A stretch of DNA of 64,000 bases from the NCBI RefSeq assembly GCF_036492835.1, contig NZ_AP025315.1:62001-126000 (forward strand), given 5' to 3'. Both the position numbers and the translations under genes were made by a program. The DNA comes from Fulvitalea axinellae. Its GTDB lineage: Bacteria; Bacteroidota; Bacteroidia; Cytophagales; Cyclobacteriaceae. The notes under the pieces were generated by a model, which had not been told where the DNA came from, did not search any database, and saw nothing but the letters and a program-made list of their open reading frames with translations. How positions within the stretch are numbered: position 1 is the first letter of the stretch; every line of letters starts with the position of its first letter. This document shows, piece after piece, positions 46,257 through 56,100 of the stretch.

Positions 46257-47546
46257 ATGAATTACAACAAGATGCGTTACACTTTTTTCATTCTCCTCTT
46301 ATTCCCTTACCTGTTGTTTGCCCAAGCAAAAAAGGGGAATTATAGAATAATGCAAGGCCCAATGATTGGGGCTACCAGCCCCACAAGCGCTTTGGTTTGG
46401 GCTCGAGTGTACAGTAAAGTATCCGTAAAAATCGCTTATCGAATAGCGGGAACAGATTCTGAATACACATTCAGCCAAGAGGTAATTCCTGAGAAAGAGA
46501 AAAAATATGTTATTAAAATCAGATTGAAGGATCTAGAGGCTTCAACTGAATACGATTATCACTTTCTAATTGGAAACAGAAAAGACCCTTTCCAATGGGC
46601 ATTTCCAGATTTTACTTTTAAAACTGCTCCAAAGCTGGGTATGAATCAGAATATAACCGTGGCTTTTGGATCTTGTGCGCGTTATCAAGAAAATTCAAGG
46701 CAACTTGTCTGGAATGAAATCAGAAAAACAAACCCTGATTTTTTTATTTGGATGGGAGATAATATCTATGGTGACGCTCTTGATCCTGATATTCTAGCCG
46801 AAGAATACCAAAGGCAACGAGAAGTACTAACTCTTCGACCATTTCTAAGAAACGTTTCCCAATTAGCCATTTGGGATGATCATGATTACGGACTAAATAA
46901 TCACGACCGTACACATCCAGGAAAAAAAGAGGCCAGAGAACAATTTGGACTGTATTGGGCTAACCCTAAAGAAGCTGATCCAACGGGGCAAGGTATTTAC
47001 TTTAAACAAAAGTATGCAAACCTAGACTTTTTCTTTTTGGATACACGGTATTTCAGAGACCCGAATAAAGCTCTTGATAATGGAAAAAAAACGATGCTTG
47101 GAAAACGTCAATTAAAATGGCTCCAGTCGGAATTATTAAAAAGTGACACACCCTTTAAGGTTTTGGTTTCCGGAAGTGCTTGGTCACAGGCAAAAGGTAT
47201 GGGAGGTGATTCTTGGGCCTCATACCAAAAAGAGCGGAATGCTATTTTCAACTTTATTAGGGACAATAATATCGAAGGCGTTGTAATGCTGTCTGGAGAT
47301 ACACATGTCGCCGAATTGAATTGAATTCCTTGGTCAGAACACGGAGGATATGATTTTTACGATATGGCCAGTTCGCCTTTGGCCCAGACTGCTGACGGTA
47401 ACGGATGGATTAGTAAACGACCAGAAAGACGTATTCGCCAAGTCTATTTTTCGCAACCGAATTTCGGGTTATTGAATTTCTATCTTGATAACGAGCGCCC
47501 TTATCTCACTTACAAAGTAATTGGAGAAGACGGCAGACGGGTCTGG
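46257..47546 (+). pseudogene. PhoD-like metallophosphatase, broken by in-frame TGA and IS insertion (5' part)
   Basis: Signal peptide (from MRYTFFILLL to about residue 23) and a PhoD/alkaline-phosphatase D-like domain: GSCARYQEN, FIWMGDNIYGD, WDDHDYGLNN and LSGDTHVAEL are the metal-binding motifs. The frame is 355 codons to a TGA at 47322-47324. Beyond it the same frame stays open (IPWSEHGGYDFYDM...) until the IS3-family element inserted at 47548. The removed tail resumes in frame at 48894-49013, so the intact gene would be about 469 codons. Family function is hydrolysis of phosphodiesters or monoesters outside the cytoplasm. Probably inactive. Confidence 0.85.
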
Positions 47547-47600
47547 ATATAATACCCCTGAATTTTCGGACCAGTGTCTTAGTTTAAAAATCACTAAATT

Positions 47601-47912
47601 ATGGGCATGAAAACGAGAACGACACGCAGAAAATTCAGCGCCAAATTCAAGGCGGAAGTAGCGATCGAAGCACTGAAGGAAAGAGAAACCACCCAAGAAC
47701 TCTGCAGACGGTACGATCTTCACGCCACCCAGATTTCACAATGGAAAAATGAGTTTCTGCAGCGCTCGTCCAGCGTTTTTGAGGGTGGCAAAGATAGAAA
47801 AGAACACGAGAAAACGGAGAAGGCGACAGACCAACTGTACAGTAAAATAGGAAAGCTTGAGATGGAAAACGACTTCCTAAAAAAAAGCTTAAAGAAGTTG
47901 GGGCGTCTATAG
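47601..47912 (+). CDS. IS3-family transposase OrfA, copy 1
   Basis: 103 aa with the N-terminal helix-turn-helix (RRKFSAKFKAEVAIEALKE, about residues 8-26, then TQELCRRYDLHATQISQWKNEFL) and a C-terminal leucine-zipper-like coil (KIGKLEMENDFLKKSLKK). It recognises the IS ends. Translation can pass into OrfB by -1 slippage at the A-run at 47879-47886. ATG at 47601. Confidence 0.9.
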   Translation: MGMKTRTTRRKFSAKFKAEVAIEALKERETTQELCRRYDLHATQISQWKNEFLQRSSSVFEGGKDRKEHEKTEKATDQLYSKIGKLEMENDFLKKSLKKLGRL

Positions 47913-47914
47913 AT

Positions 47915-48841
47915 TTGCGTCTCCTTGTCGACCCCGGGGATAAGCTGAGCATTCGCCGTCAGTGCGACTGTCTGGAGCTTTACCGTTCGTCATACTACTA
48001 CAGCCCAAAGGGGGAAAACGCGGAAAACTTGGAGTTGATGCGCCTTATGGACCGGCACATGATCGACGAACCCACGGCGGGAGTTTTGCGCATGAGATCA
48101 GCCTTGCGTGACCAAGGATTCAACCCTTCCTATGAAAGGGTTAGGCGCTTGATGCGCAAAGCGAATCTCTACCCTATTTACCCGAAAAAGAATCTGAGCA
48201 AGCCCGGAGAGGCAAAATACGTTTACCCGTATCTGCTTAAGGAAAAGAAAGTTGTCAGGAAAAACCAGGTCTGGTCGATAGACATCACTTATATAGCCAT
48301 GGCTAGCGGTTTCATGTATATGACGGCGATTATCGACGTCTACAGCAGGTACATAGTGGGTTGGGGTTTGAGCAATACGCTTGAGGCCGCGGCGTCTTTA
48401 AAAGTGGTGCGTGAGGCCGTTGAGATTCACGGTAAACCGGAAATACTCAACAGTGACCAAGGTTCCCAGTTCACTTGCGGGGAATACGTGAACTATCTCA
48501 AGAAAGAGGGAATAAACATCAGTATGGACGCCAAAGGCCGAGCCTTGGACAACATTTACATCGAACGCTTTTGGAGAACGCTAAAAAGGGACCATATTTA
48601 CCTGAATCCGGCCGACAACGGTTTAAAGTTGTATTTGGGGATAGAGAAATGGTTGCGACGCTACCACAACAGGGATCACCAAGGAATCGAGAACCTGAAG
48701 CCGGAAAATGTTTTTAGCGGAGCGTCAAAAGCGAAAGCCACCGCGTATGCCCATGCAAATATTGATAAGTCCAAGAAAAAACAGAATGTGAAAGGACTTA
48801 TCAACATTCACACGGGCTCGACGATAGCGACAACCGTTTAA
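47915..48841 (+). CDS. IS3-family transposase OrfB (DDE integrase core), copy 1
   Basis: 308 aa counted from a TTG start; the natural product is the OrfAB fusion made by -1 frameshifting upstream, since the frame is open back through EVGASIDLRLL. It shows the RRQC..L.L.RSSYYY segment, an HTH_21-type region and the DDE catalytic triad: Asp in WSIDITYIA, Asp in LNSDQGSQFT and Glu in YIERFWRTLK. The C-terminus is complete. It appears intact. Confidence 0.92.
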   Translation: MRLLVDPGDKLSIRRQCDCLELYRSSYYYSPKGENAENLELMRLMDRHMIDEPTAGVLRMRSALRDQGFNPSYERVRRLMRKANLYPIYPKKNLSKPGEAKYVYPYLLKEKKVVRKNQVWSIDITYIAMASGFMYMTAIIDVYSRYIVGWGLSNTLEAAASLKVVREAVEIHGKPEILNSDQGSQFTCGEYVNYLKKEGINISMDAKGRALDNIYIERFWRTLKRDHIYLNPADNGLKLYLGIEKWLRRYHNRDHQGIENLKPENVFSGASKAKATAYAHANIDKSKKKQNVKGLINIHTGSTIATTV

Positions 48842-48891
48842 AATTTACTTAAAAATCGACTTTACTGGTCCTAAGAATCGAGGGTACTATA

Positions 48892-49013
48892 GGAAAACAT
48901 TCATTCTATACGCCGATGAATTGGTAAATAAGCGAAAAACATGGGATCAGAAAATGGATAAACGTTCCAAAGAGCGATATAATAAATCAAAAAATGGAGA
49001 GGCTTATTATTAA
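48892..49013 (+). pseudogene. Severed 3' end of the PhoD-like gene
   Basis: After removal of the IS and one GGA target copy, the reading frame of the 5' part continues exactly as VW-KTFILYADELVN and ends at TAA 49011-49013 (39 codons). The reconstructed join keeps frame without adjustment, which proves that copy 1 inserted into this gene. The tail has the same Lys/Trp character as other C-terminal ends of this phosphatase family. Confidence 0.85.
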
Positions 49014-49020
49014 TCGGGAC

Positions 49021-49074
49021 TGGTACTGTTTCATTAGACACCGTTTCAAAAGTGTTTAAAATGAAGCAGTACCA
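49021..49074. repeat. Long inverted repeat beyond the PhoD remnant
   Basis: GGTACTGTTTCATT (49022-49035) pairs with AATGAAGCAGTACC (about 49060-49073), with one T-C mismatch that becomes a G-U pair in RNA. An inner 4-bp ACAC/GTGT stem adds to it. No U-run follows on either strand, so it is not a typical terminator. It could be an operator, a remnant of another element, or a 3'-protecting hairpin for the HD gene transcript. Confidence 0.45.
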
Positions 49075-49082
49075 CAAACTAA

Positions 49083-49685
49083 CTAACTTGAGATAATTCT
49101 TTCTACAACCATTTTACGCAAAAGCTCTTGAGTATATCTCCAAATGGTAAGCGAACCATTCCTTATACCTAATAACTTTTCTTTTATTTGTGAATAGCCG
49201 ATCCCGTATTCTTTCCATGTACCTCCCCCATTGGATTCATTCTGTAAGGCCGGTTCAAACCGGTCCATCGCCTTTGCGAATCTTGCCTCTGGCGTCTTCC
49301 CCTCCTCAAATTCCTGCCACACACTTATCATTTCATCAGCCTGATCTTTAGGTAATAAACCAAAAATACGTTTCGCCGCTCTTAATTCATCTTTTGTATT
49401 CACGTGGTCTTTTTTCGCGTCAAACAAAAACGTATCGCCTGCGTCAATCTCGACTAAATCATGAATAAGAACCATTTTGATAGTTCTAAGCGTATCAAAT
49501 TTTTCATCAGCATGTTCTGCTAGTGTTAAACACATCATAGCCAAATGCCAGCTATGCTCAGCGTCATTCTCGTGTCTTTTACTTTCGAATAGCCTTGTTT
49601 TACGTTGGATATATTTCACCTTATCAATTTCTCGAATAAATTCGAGTTGTTTTTGTAAACGATTTTCGTTTTTCTCCACAGTCAT
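49083..49685 (-). CDS. HD-domain phosphohydrolase (YfbR-type 5'-deoxynucleotidase)
   Basis: 200 aa cytosolic protein. Metal-binding HD residues are visible: His in RHENDAEHSWHLA (about residues 37-49), the HD pair in VLIHDLVEIDAGD (about 72-84), and a later Asp in AMDRFEP. This matches the YfbR/HDDC2 group that dephosphorylates 5'-deoxynucleoside monophosphates. ATG at 49683-49685. Divergent from the Crp/Fnr gene by 71 bp, between the two inverted IS copies. Confidence 0.85.
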   Translation of the reverse strand: MTVEKNENRLQKQLEFIREIDKVKYIQRKTRLFESKRHENDAEHSWHLAMMCLTLAEHADEKFDTLRTIKMVLIHDLVEIDAGDTFLFDAKKDHVNTKDELRAAKRIFGLLPKDQADEMISVWQEFEEGKTPEARFAKAMDRFEPALQNESNGGGTWKEYGIGYSQIKEKLLGIRNGSLTIWRYTQELLRKMVVERIISS

Positions 49686-49756
49686 CTCATTTTGTTTTCA
49701 CAAAAGAAGCAGATTGGCGAATTCCAATAAAGGACATTTGTCCCAAGACATACAAT

Positions 49757-50329
49757 ATGATTAGAAAGAACAAAAATTTAGGAAGTTTACTCTCATCGCT
49801 TAAAACTATGGGAGAAGCCATTGATGTATTAGAATACCCTGCCAATGATGTTCTTCTAGAGCAAGAAAAAGCTAGTCGCCATGTATTCATTATAAAGAAA
49901 GGCCTTGCAAAATGTTCTCAAACCGAAGCGAATGGTAAAGGATTCGTTCAGGAACTCTTCGGACCAGGTGAGATCTTCGGAGAGGTTGAGGCATTAAACG
50001 AATCATTAAGTTTTTGCCGAATTGACGCACTAACCAAAACCGAGGTATATAGAATAACAACTCCCGATTTTTTACGCCTATTAGATGAAAATAAAAAGTT
50101 TAATAGAGAAGTGTTAAAGGCTATTTCAAAGAAAATCATGTACAAGGCCCAACGTCACGCATTTAACCAATCTCATTCTTTAGATGAAAATTTTCAAAGA
50201 CTCGTATCTGAATTTCCCGAAATACTAGAGGCTGTCTCAAAACAAGATATCGCTGATTATTTGGGGGTTAGTCTTCGCAGTTTTAATCGGAGTTTGCAAA
50301 AGCAGACTCCCAGAAACAACTTTAAATGA
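49757..50329 (+). CDS. Crp/Fnr-family transcriptional regulator
   Basis: 190 aa. A cyclic-nucleotide-binding-type beta-roll covers about residues 20-125 (VFIIKKGLAKC, LFGPGEIFGEVEAL). A C-terminal helix-turn-helix lies at about 163-185 (SKQDIADYLGVSLRSFNRSLQ). The Cys pattern is not that of a 4Fe-4S Fnr. Ligand unknown. Divergent from the HD gene across 71 bp, the likely site for a shared promoter. ATG at 49757-49759. Confidence 0.88.
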   Translation: MIRKNKNLGSLLSSLKTMGEAIDVLEYPANDVLLEQEKASRHVFIIKKGLAKCSQTEANGKGFVQELFGPGEIFGEVEALNESLSFCRIDALTKTEVYRITTPDFLRLLDENKKFNREVLKAISKKIMYKAQRHAFNQSHSLDENFQRLVSEFPEILEAVSKQDIADYLGVSLRSFNRSLQKQTPRNNFK

Positions 50330-50509
50330 TGCCTTTTTTACTTAATAAAAAATCAATTCCAATAAGGTTAAGCCTTTAGTCTCACTGACTAATGCATAAT
50401 TAAAATTACGTTTTCCATATCTCAGGCCTCATCTTTTTAATGCGATTAGAACCTCTTACTATAGTACCCTCGATTCTTAGGACCAGTAAAGTCGATTTTT
50501 AAGTAAATT

Positions 50510-51436
50510 TTAAACGGTTGTCGCTATCGTCGAGCCCGTGTGAATGTTGATAAGTCCTTTCACATTCTGTTTTTTCTTGGACTTATCAATATTTGCATGG
50601 GCATACGCGGTGGCTTTCGCTTTTGACGCTCCGCTAAAAACATTTTCCGGCTTCAGGTTCTCGATTCCTTGGTGATCCCTGTTGTGGTAGCGTCGCAACC
50701 ATTTCTCTATCCCCAAATACAACTTTAAACCGTTGTCGGCCGGATTCAGGTAAATATGGTCCCTTTTTAGCGTTCTCCAAAAGCGTTCGATGTAAATGTT
50801 GTCCAAGGCTCGGCCTTTGGCGTCCATACTGATGTTTATTCCCTCTTTCTTGAGATAGTTCACGTATTCCCCGCAAGTGAACTGGGAACCTTGGTCACTG
50901 TTGAGTATTTCCGGTTTACCGTGAATCTCAACGGCCTCACGCACCACTTTTAAAGACGCCGCGGCCTCAAGCGTATTGCTCAAACCCCAACCCACTATGT
51001 ACCTGCTGTAGACGTCGATAATCGCCGTCATATACATGAAACCGCTAGCCATGGCTATATAAGTGATGTCTATCGACCAGACCTGGTTTTTCCTGACAAC
51101 TTTCTTTTCCTTAAGCAGATACGGGTAAACGTATTTTGCCTCTCCGGGCTTGCTCAGATTCTTTTTCGGGTAAATAGGGTAGAGATTCGCTTTGCGCATC
51201 AAGCGCCTAACCCTTTCATAGGAAGGGTTGAATCCTTGGTCACGCAAGGCTGATCTCATGCGCAAAACTCCCGCCGTGGGTTCGTCGATCATGTGCCGGT
51301 CCATAAGGCGCATCAACTCCAGATTCTCAGCGTTTTCCCCCTTTGGGCTGTAGTAGTATGACGAACGGTAAAGCTCCAGACAGTCGCACTGACGGCGAAT
51401 ACTCAGCTTACCCTTGGGGTCGATAAAGAGACGTAA
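50510..51436 (-). CDS. IS3-family transposase OrfB, copy 2
   Basis: The DDE core protein is identical in sequence to copy 1 over the last 267 residues. At the position of the TTG used in copy 1 this copy has TTA, so it has no independent start there. The frame is open upstream to the A-run, so translation would be by -1 frameshift from OrfA. It appears intact as a fusion product. Confidence 0.88.
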   Translation of the reverse strand, partial: LRLFIDPKGKLSIRRQCDCLELYRSSYYYSPKGENAENLELMRLMDRHMIDEPTAGVLRMRSALRDQGFNPSYERVRRLMRKANLYPIYPKKNLSKPGEAKYVYPYLLKEKKVVRKNQVWSIDITYIAMASGFMYMTAIIDVYSRYIVGWGLSNTLEAAASLKVVREAVEIHGKPEILNSDQGSQFTCGEYVNYLKKEGINISMDAKGRALDNIYIERFWRTLKRDHIYLNPADNGLKLYLGIEKWLRRYHNRDHQGIENLKPENVFSGASKAKATAYAHANIDKSKKKQNVKGLINIHTGSTIATTV

Positions 51437-51438
51437 GT

Positions 51439-51750
51439 CTATAGACGCCCCAACTTCTTTAAGCTTTTTTTTAAAAAGTCGTTTTCCATCTCCAGCTTCC
51501 CTATTTTACTGTACAGTTGGTCTGTCGCCTTCTCCGCTTTCTCGTTCTCTTTTTTTTCCTTGTGCCCTTCAAAAACGCTTGCTGAGCGTTGCAGAAACTC
51601 GTTCTTCCATTGTGAAATCTGGGTGGCGTGAAGATCGTATCGTCTGCAGAGGTCTTGGGTGGTTTCTCTTTCCTTCAGTGCTTCGATCGCTACTTCCGCC
51701 TTGAATTTGGCGCTGAATTTTCTGCGTGTCGTTCTCGTTTTCATGCCCAT
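51439..51750 (-). CDS. IS3-family transposase OrfA, copy 2
   Basis: 103 aa helix-turn-helix protein. The first about 32 residues are identical to copy 1, then the two diverge: E to D in TQDLC, S to A in RSASV, and a changed charged stretch EGHKEKKENEKAEK. It keeps the same eight-A slippery run before GCTT. Confidence 0.9.
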   Translation of the reverse strand: MGMKTRTTRRKFSAKFKAEVAIEALKERETTQDLCRRYDLHATQISQWKNEFLQRSASVFEGHKEKKENEKAEKATDQLYSKIGKLEMENDFLKKSLKKLGRL

Positions 51751-51926
51751 AATTTAGTGATTTTTAAACTAAGACACTGGTCCGAAAATTCAGGGGTATT
51801 ATATACCGCTTCCTTGAAAAACTTTTTCACTGAAGAAAAAACACCACTTACTGAAAAGAATCCCTCTATTTAAAGTGTCTTCCTTATTCTTGTTTCGTGA
51901 ATCATCCGTAGGATAAATCTGGGAGC

Positions 51927-53135
51927 ATGAAAAGAAAGATAATTGTTATAGTCGCTTGTTTGGTGTTAATGACTGTGGCGTTTTTCGGAATGAAGATGCT
52001 AGCGGGAAAAAAGAAAAGGCCCGAAAGAAAACCCGCAACAATAGAGACTAAAACCGTAGCTACAACGACAGTACACAACAAAAATATAAGAGCAGAAATT
52101 CCACTATTAGGAAAAATAGAAGCCGCTGAACGCATAGAGCTTTATGCGGAGGTAAGCGGAGCTATGTTAAAGACTCCAAAGCCTTTCCTTGAAGGCGTAA
52201 CTTTTCAAAAAGGTGAACTTCTGTTGAGTATTGATAGCAGAACCCAAGAAAGTGAATTACGCTCAATGCGAAGCCAATTACTTAATCTAATCGTTCAGAT
52301 GTTGCCTGACCTAAAATTAGATTATCCAAAGAGCTTTGCTCGATGGGACGCCTACGCTCGATCATTTAAAATTAATGAACCTGTAAAGGCACTTCCTGAA
52401 ACTGTTACAGACCGGGAGAAATATTTTTTAGCAGCAAAAAACATCCCAAAAACTTTTTACGATATCCAGTCCAGAGAATCTACGTTGGCTAAACACCGCA
52501 TATATGCCCCGTTTAGTGGAGAGATTACCGAAAGTCTTATAAAAGCAGGAACGCTTATTCGTACAGGACAAAAATTGGGTGAATTTATTAAGCCTTCAAC
52601 ATTTGATCTTGAAGCTTCTGTCCCACTTTCCGATGCCTCCAAAATTAAGAAAGGCGCTACAGTTACTCTCCATGCAACGGGAGACTCTACCACATATAAA
52701 GGTAAAGTAACGAGGATCAATAGTGCTATCGATCGAAATACACAAACCGTAAATGTGTATGCCCAAATTGAAAGTCACTCGCTTAAAGAAGGAATGTTTC
52801 TCACGGGTACTGCGTCAATCGGTGTATTTGAAAACTGTTTCGAATTACCACGGCGTCTAATGCGGGAAGACGGAAGCGTATTGACGCTTAAAAACGGAAA
52901 AGTTATAACCCTAAAACCCGAAATACTTCAAGTAAAAGAAGATGTAGTAATTGTTAGAGGTTTTCCTGAAGGTAGTAAGATTCTTGAAAATCCAGATAAC
53001 TACTCACCCGGAATGAACATTTCGCCAAAAATAAAGAACTCCATCCCACCCAATAAAAATGGAAATAAGCAAAAAAACAAGAAACGTGGTAATGGAGGAG
53101 GAAATGGCTTAGGCCACAAGCGTTCGTCTAACTAA
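51927..53135 (+). CDS. RND efflux periplasmic adaptor (HlyD/MFP family)
   Basis: 402 aa. One N-terminal membrane anchor (about residues 5-25), then a lipoyl-type/barrel layout: AEVSGAMLKTPKPFLEGVTFQKGELLLSID (about 74-103), a short helical hairpin (about 105-190), IYAPFSGEITESLIKAGTLIRTGQ (about 192-215) and a beta-barrel (about 220-300). The C-terminus ends in a Lys/Asn/Gly-rich tail. It connects the inner-membrane pump to the outer-membrane channel. The pump gene starts 11 bp downstream. Confidence 0.9.
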   Translation: MKRKIIVIVACLVLMTVAFFGMKMLAGKKKRPERKPATIETKTVATTTVHNKNIRAEIPLLGKIEAAERIELYAEVSGAMLKTPKPFLEGVTFQKGELLLSIDSRTQESELRSMRSQLLNLIVQMLPDLKLDYPKSFARWDAYARSFKINEPVKALPETVTDREKYFLAAKNIPKTFYDIQSRESTLAKHRIYAPFSGEITESLIKAGTLIRTGQKLGEFIKPSTFDLEASVPLSDASKIKKGATVTLHATGDSTTYKGKVTRINSAIDRNTQTVNVYAQIESHSLKEGMFLTGTASIGVFENCFELPRRLMREDGSVLTLKNGKVITLKPEILQVKEDVVIVRGFPEGSKILENPDNYSPGMNISPKIKNSIPPNKNGNKQKNKKRGNGGGNGLGHKRSSN

Positions 53136-53146
53136 AGAAGAAAGCG

Positions 53147-56100
53147 ATGAGAAATTTTATCGGATACTTCGTCAAATACCCAATAGTCAGTAACCTATTG
53201 ATTCTTTCGATCATTGCTTTCGGATATCTCTCAATGGGAAAGGTACGTTCCACTTTGGTTCCTTTGGTTGATTCGAATATGGTCATCATAACAGTACAAT
53301 ACCCCGGTGCTTCACCTGAAGAAGTTGAAAAAGGTATTACCCAAAAAATAGAGAACGAATTAAGGGGAATTAATGGTATTGAAAAATTCACTTCTTCATC
53401 AAAGGAAAATAGTGCGCGTATAGTGGTCGAGCTAAAAATGGAGACCGACCTTAACGCCGCCTTACAAGAAGTAAAAAACGCAGTAGATGGTATTAATTCA
53501 TTTCCTGCGGAAATGGAACCTCCAGTAGTCGAGAAAAGATTATTCGCCACAAAAGCTGTCACATATGCGCTAAATGGTGATTTACCGTTGACTGAACTTA
53601 AAGCACTCGCACAAAAAATCGAAGATGATTTAAGGCTGGAAGCTGGAGTTACCGAATTGGATATACGTGGTTTTCCGAAAGAAGAAATACAAATTGCCCT
53701 TAAGGAAGAGGACATGCGACGCTTCGGAATCACTTTTCAGGAAATATCTGAAGCCGTTCGAAAAAACAATATTGACCTTACAGGCGGTGCTCTACGCGGA
53801 CCAGACGAGGAATTAGCGATTCGAACAAAACAAAAAGGATATTTCGCAAAAGATTTGCGTGATATAATAATCCGCACAAACGAAACAGGCGCAAAGGTAC
53901 GTCTGGCAGATGTAGCGAGAATAACAGATCGCTGGGAAGAATCGCCAAACCGCCTATATGTGGATGGTAAACCTGCGGTAGAAATACAAGTGAATTTTTC
54001 GCCTACAGAAGACTTAATCGTTATTTCGGAAAACACCCGAACCTATTTCGATGAATTCAATAAAAAGAACATAACAGCTAAAGCCACTCTGATTCGTGAT
54101 CGTTCGGAACAGATATCCGTAATGCAAGACGTTTTGTTGAATAGTGGCGTTATAGGAATTGCGCTTGTTCTACTTTTCCTTTCGCTATTTATAAATCCTA
54201 GACTTTCGTTTTGGGTAGCTTTTTCTATTCCACTATGTTTTATGGGTATGTTTATCGTCGCATACCTAGCCGATATCACGCTGAATAAAATGTCACTTTT
54301 CGGGTTGATTATAGTCATCGGTATTTTAGTCGATGATGGAGTCGTTATCTGTGAATCCATTTACCAAGAATACGAAAAAGGAAAATCTAAATACCAGGCC
54401 GCAATAGACGGAACGCTTAATGTATTTCCTTCAGTATTTTCGGGTGTATTAACTACAATGGTCGCTTTTTCAACTTTCTTTTTCCTTGGCGGGAAATTCG
54501 GAACTATGTTTTTCGAATTAGGCATTGTAGTAGTCGCTACTCTTGGTTTTTCGTTATTGGAAGGCGTAAGTACCTTACCCGCTCATATCGCTAATTCGAA
54601 AGCATTAGCTACAGCACGTAAAGACAAAAAGTTAAGCATAGGTGAAAAATTCTTAACAACCATAAGGGAAAGATACTTTATGGCTTTCCTTAAAAAATCT
54701 ACCGAATACCGTGCATTAACATTAATGTTTCCTCTAGCTCTAGGCTTATTAACTTATGGTGCTATTCAGGGTGACGTCATTCGCATAGGAGACACAAACG
54801 TAGATGATAACAGCGAAGCTGTAGTAACCTTAAAGATGCCCGCAGGCACTCCGGAAGTCGAAACCCTACAGTGGTTAAATCATATTGAAAGACAAGCTAT
54901 CGAAACTGGAAAGTATTTCGATGATCTATATCCGGGCGAAGAACCTCAGACCATTACTTTTATCACAAAATCGATTAGCTCAGCGGATCAAGGCGAGATC
55001 AAAGTTAGTTTGATAGGATCGAATAAACGTTCATTTAGTTCGGAAGATTTCGCTAACGAATTAAGGAATAGTGTAGGAAATATTCCGACTGCCGAGAAAC
55101 TTGAATATGTACAAGAATCAAAGTTCGGAAAACCAATTTCCACTTATCTTGTAGGAGATGACTTGGATGAGCTTAAAGACGCCAAACTTTGGCTTAAAGA
55201 TAAACTCAGTGAGCTTTCTGACCTTAAAAACGTAAATGACGATGACGTAGAGGGAATGCGTGAAGTGAAAATAACGCTAAAAGAACAAGCGCACCCTTTG
55301 GGAATCAACCTTGATGATGTTGTTAGCCAAGTTCGTCAAGGCTTTTACGGGCAAGAAGTACAACGGTTGACACGAGGAAGAGATGAGGTGAAAATAATGG
55401 TTCGTTATGATCAAAAAGAGAGAAGTACACTCGGTCAATTAGAAAATATGAGAGTACGCCTAAACGGTGGGTTGGAAGTTCCATTACGCTTAGTGGCCGA
55501 TCTGAGTTTTGAAAGAAACGTAACGGTAATTAATCACCTTAACGGAAAAAGACAAATAAACGTAGAAGCTGACTTAGCAAACACATCAGTAAGTATGTCG
55601 GCTGTAAAAAGGGAAATCAATAAAAAGATTATACCCGAGATGCTCGATAGGTTCCCTGATATAACCGTTGGAGCAGGCGGAAGATCTGAAAGAATGAAGT
55701 CCACTTATGAATCTATGGAAACAGTTGTCCCTATGGTTATGATAGTAATTATCGGTATTATTATACTCACTTTCAGATCACTCTCCCAAACGTTTTTGGT
55801 TATTTCTCTTATTCCAACCAGTATGATCGGAGCCGCTTGGGGCCATTGGTTCCATGGCTACAGTATTGATATGCCATCCTATCTCGGTATGGTAGCCTTA
55901 ATTGGCGTTTTAATAAATGATTCGATCGTATTGATCGACGCATTTAATAAAAACATTAGAAAAGGCACTGATTTCCGTAACGCGCTTACAGAAGCGATAC
56001 GGTCTCGTTTTCGTCCTATTCTATTAACTACATTAACAACCTGCGCAGGACTATTCCCGATTATTATTTCCAGTAGCCCGGAAACACAATTTGTTGTTCC

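Larger units (their letters stand above)
47548..48891 (+). mobile_element. IS3-family insertion sequence, copy 1
   Basis: 1344 bp. The imperfect terminal inverted repeats begin TATAATACCC and end GGGTACTATA, and both carry the shared GGACCAGT box inward. A 3-bp direct repeat GGA flanks it (47545-47547 and 48892-48894), as expected for the family. It carries orfA and orfB in overlapping -1 frames with an eight-A slippery run at 47879-47886. It interrupts the PhoD-like gene at a Val-Trp position and its left end supplies the stop codon seen at 47550-47552. Confidence 0.93.
50460..51803 (-). mobile_element. IS3-family insertion sequence, copy 2 (inverted)
   Basis: 1344 bp, the same length and ends as copy 1 but in the opposite orientation. 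A different 3-bp duplication, TAC, flanks it (50457-50459 and 51804-51806), so it is an independent insertion. The right half (orfB from codon MRLMD) and the first 150 bp are identical to copy 1; a middle block of about 330 bp (about 51322-51652) is divergent. It lies between the Crp/Fnr and RND adaptor genes. Confidence 0.93.

Noticed and set aside
47322-47324. Selenocysteine codon in the PhoD-like gene
   Set aside because: No selenoprotein is known to me at this position of the family, no bacterial SECIS hairpin is evident just after the TGA, and the gene is also broken by an IS.
47545-51806. Composite transposon formed by the two IS copies
   Set aside because: Each copy has its own intact 3-bp target duplication (GGA and TAC), so they inserted separately; a composite element would share one outer duplication.
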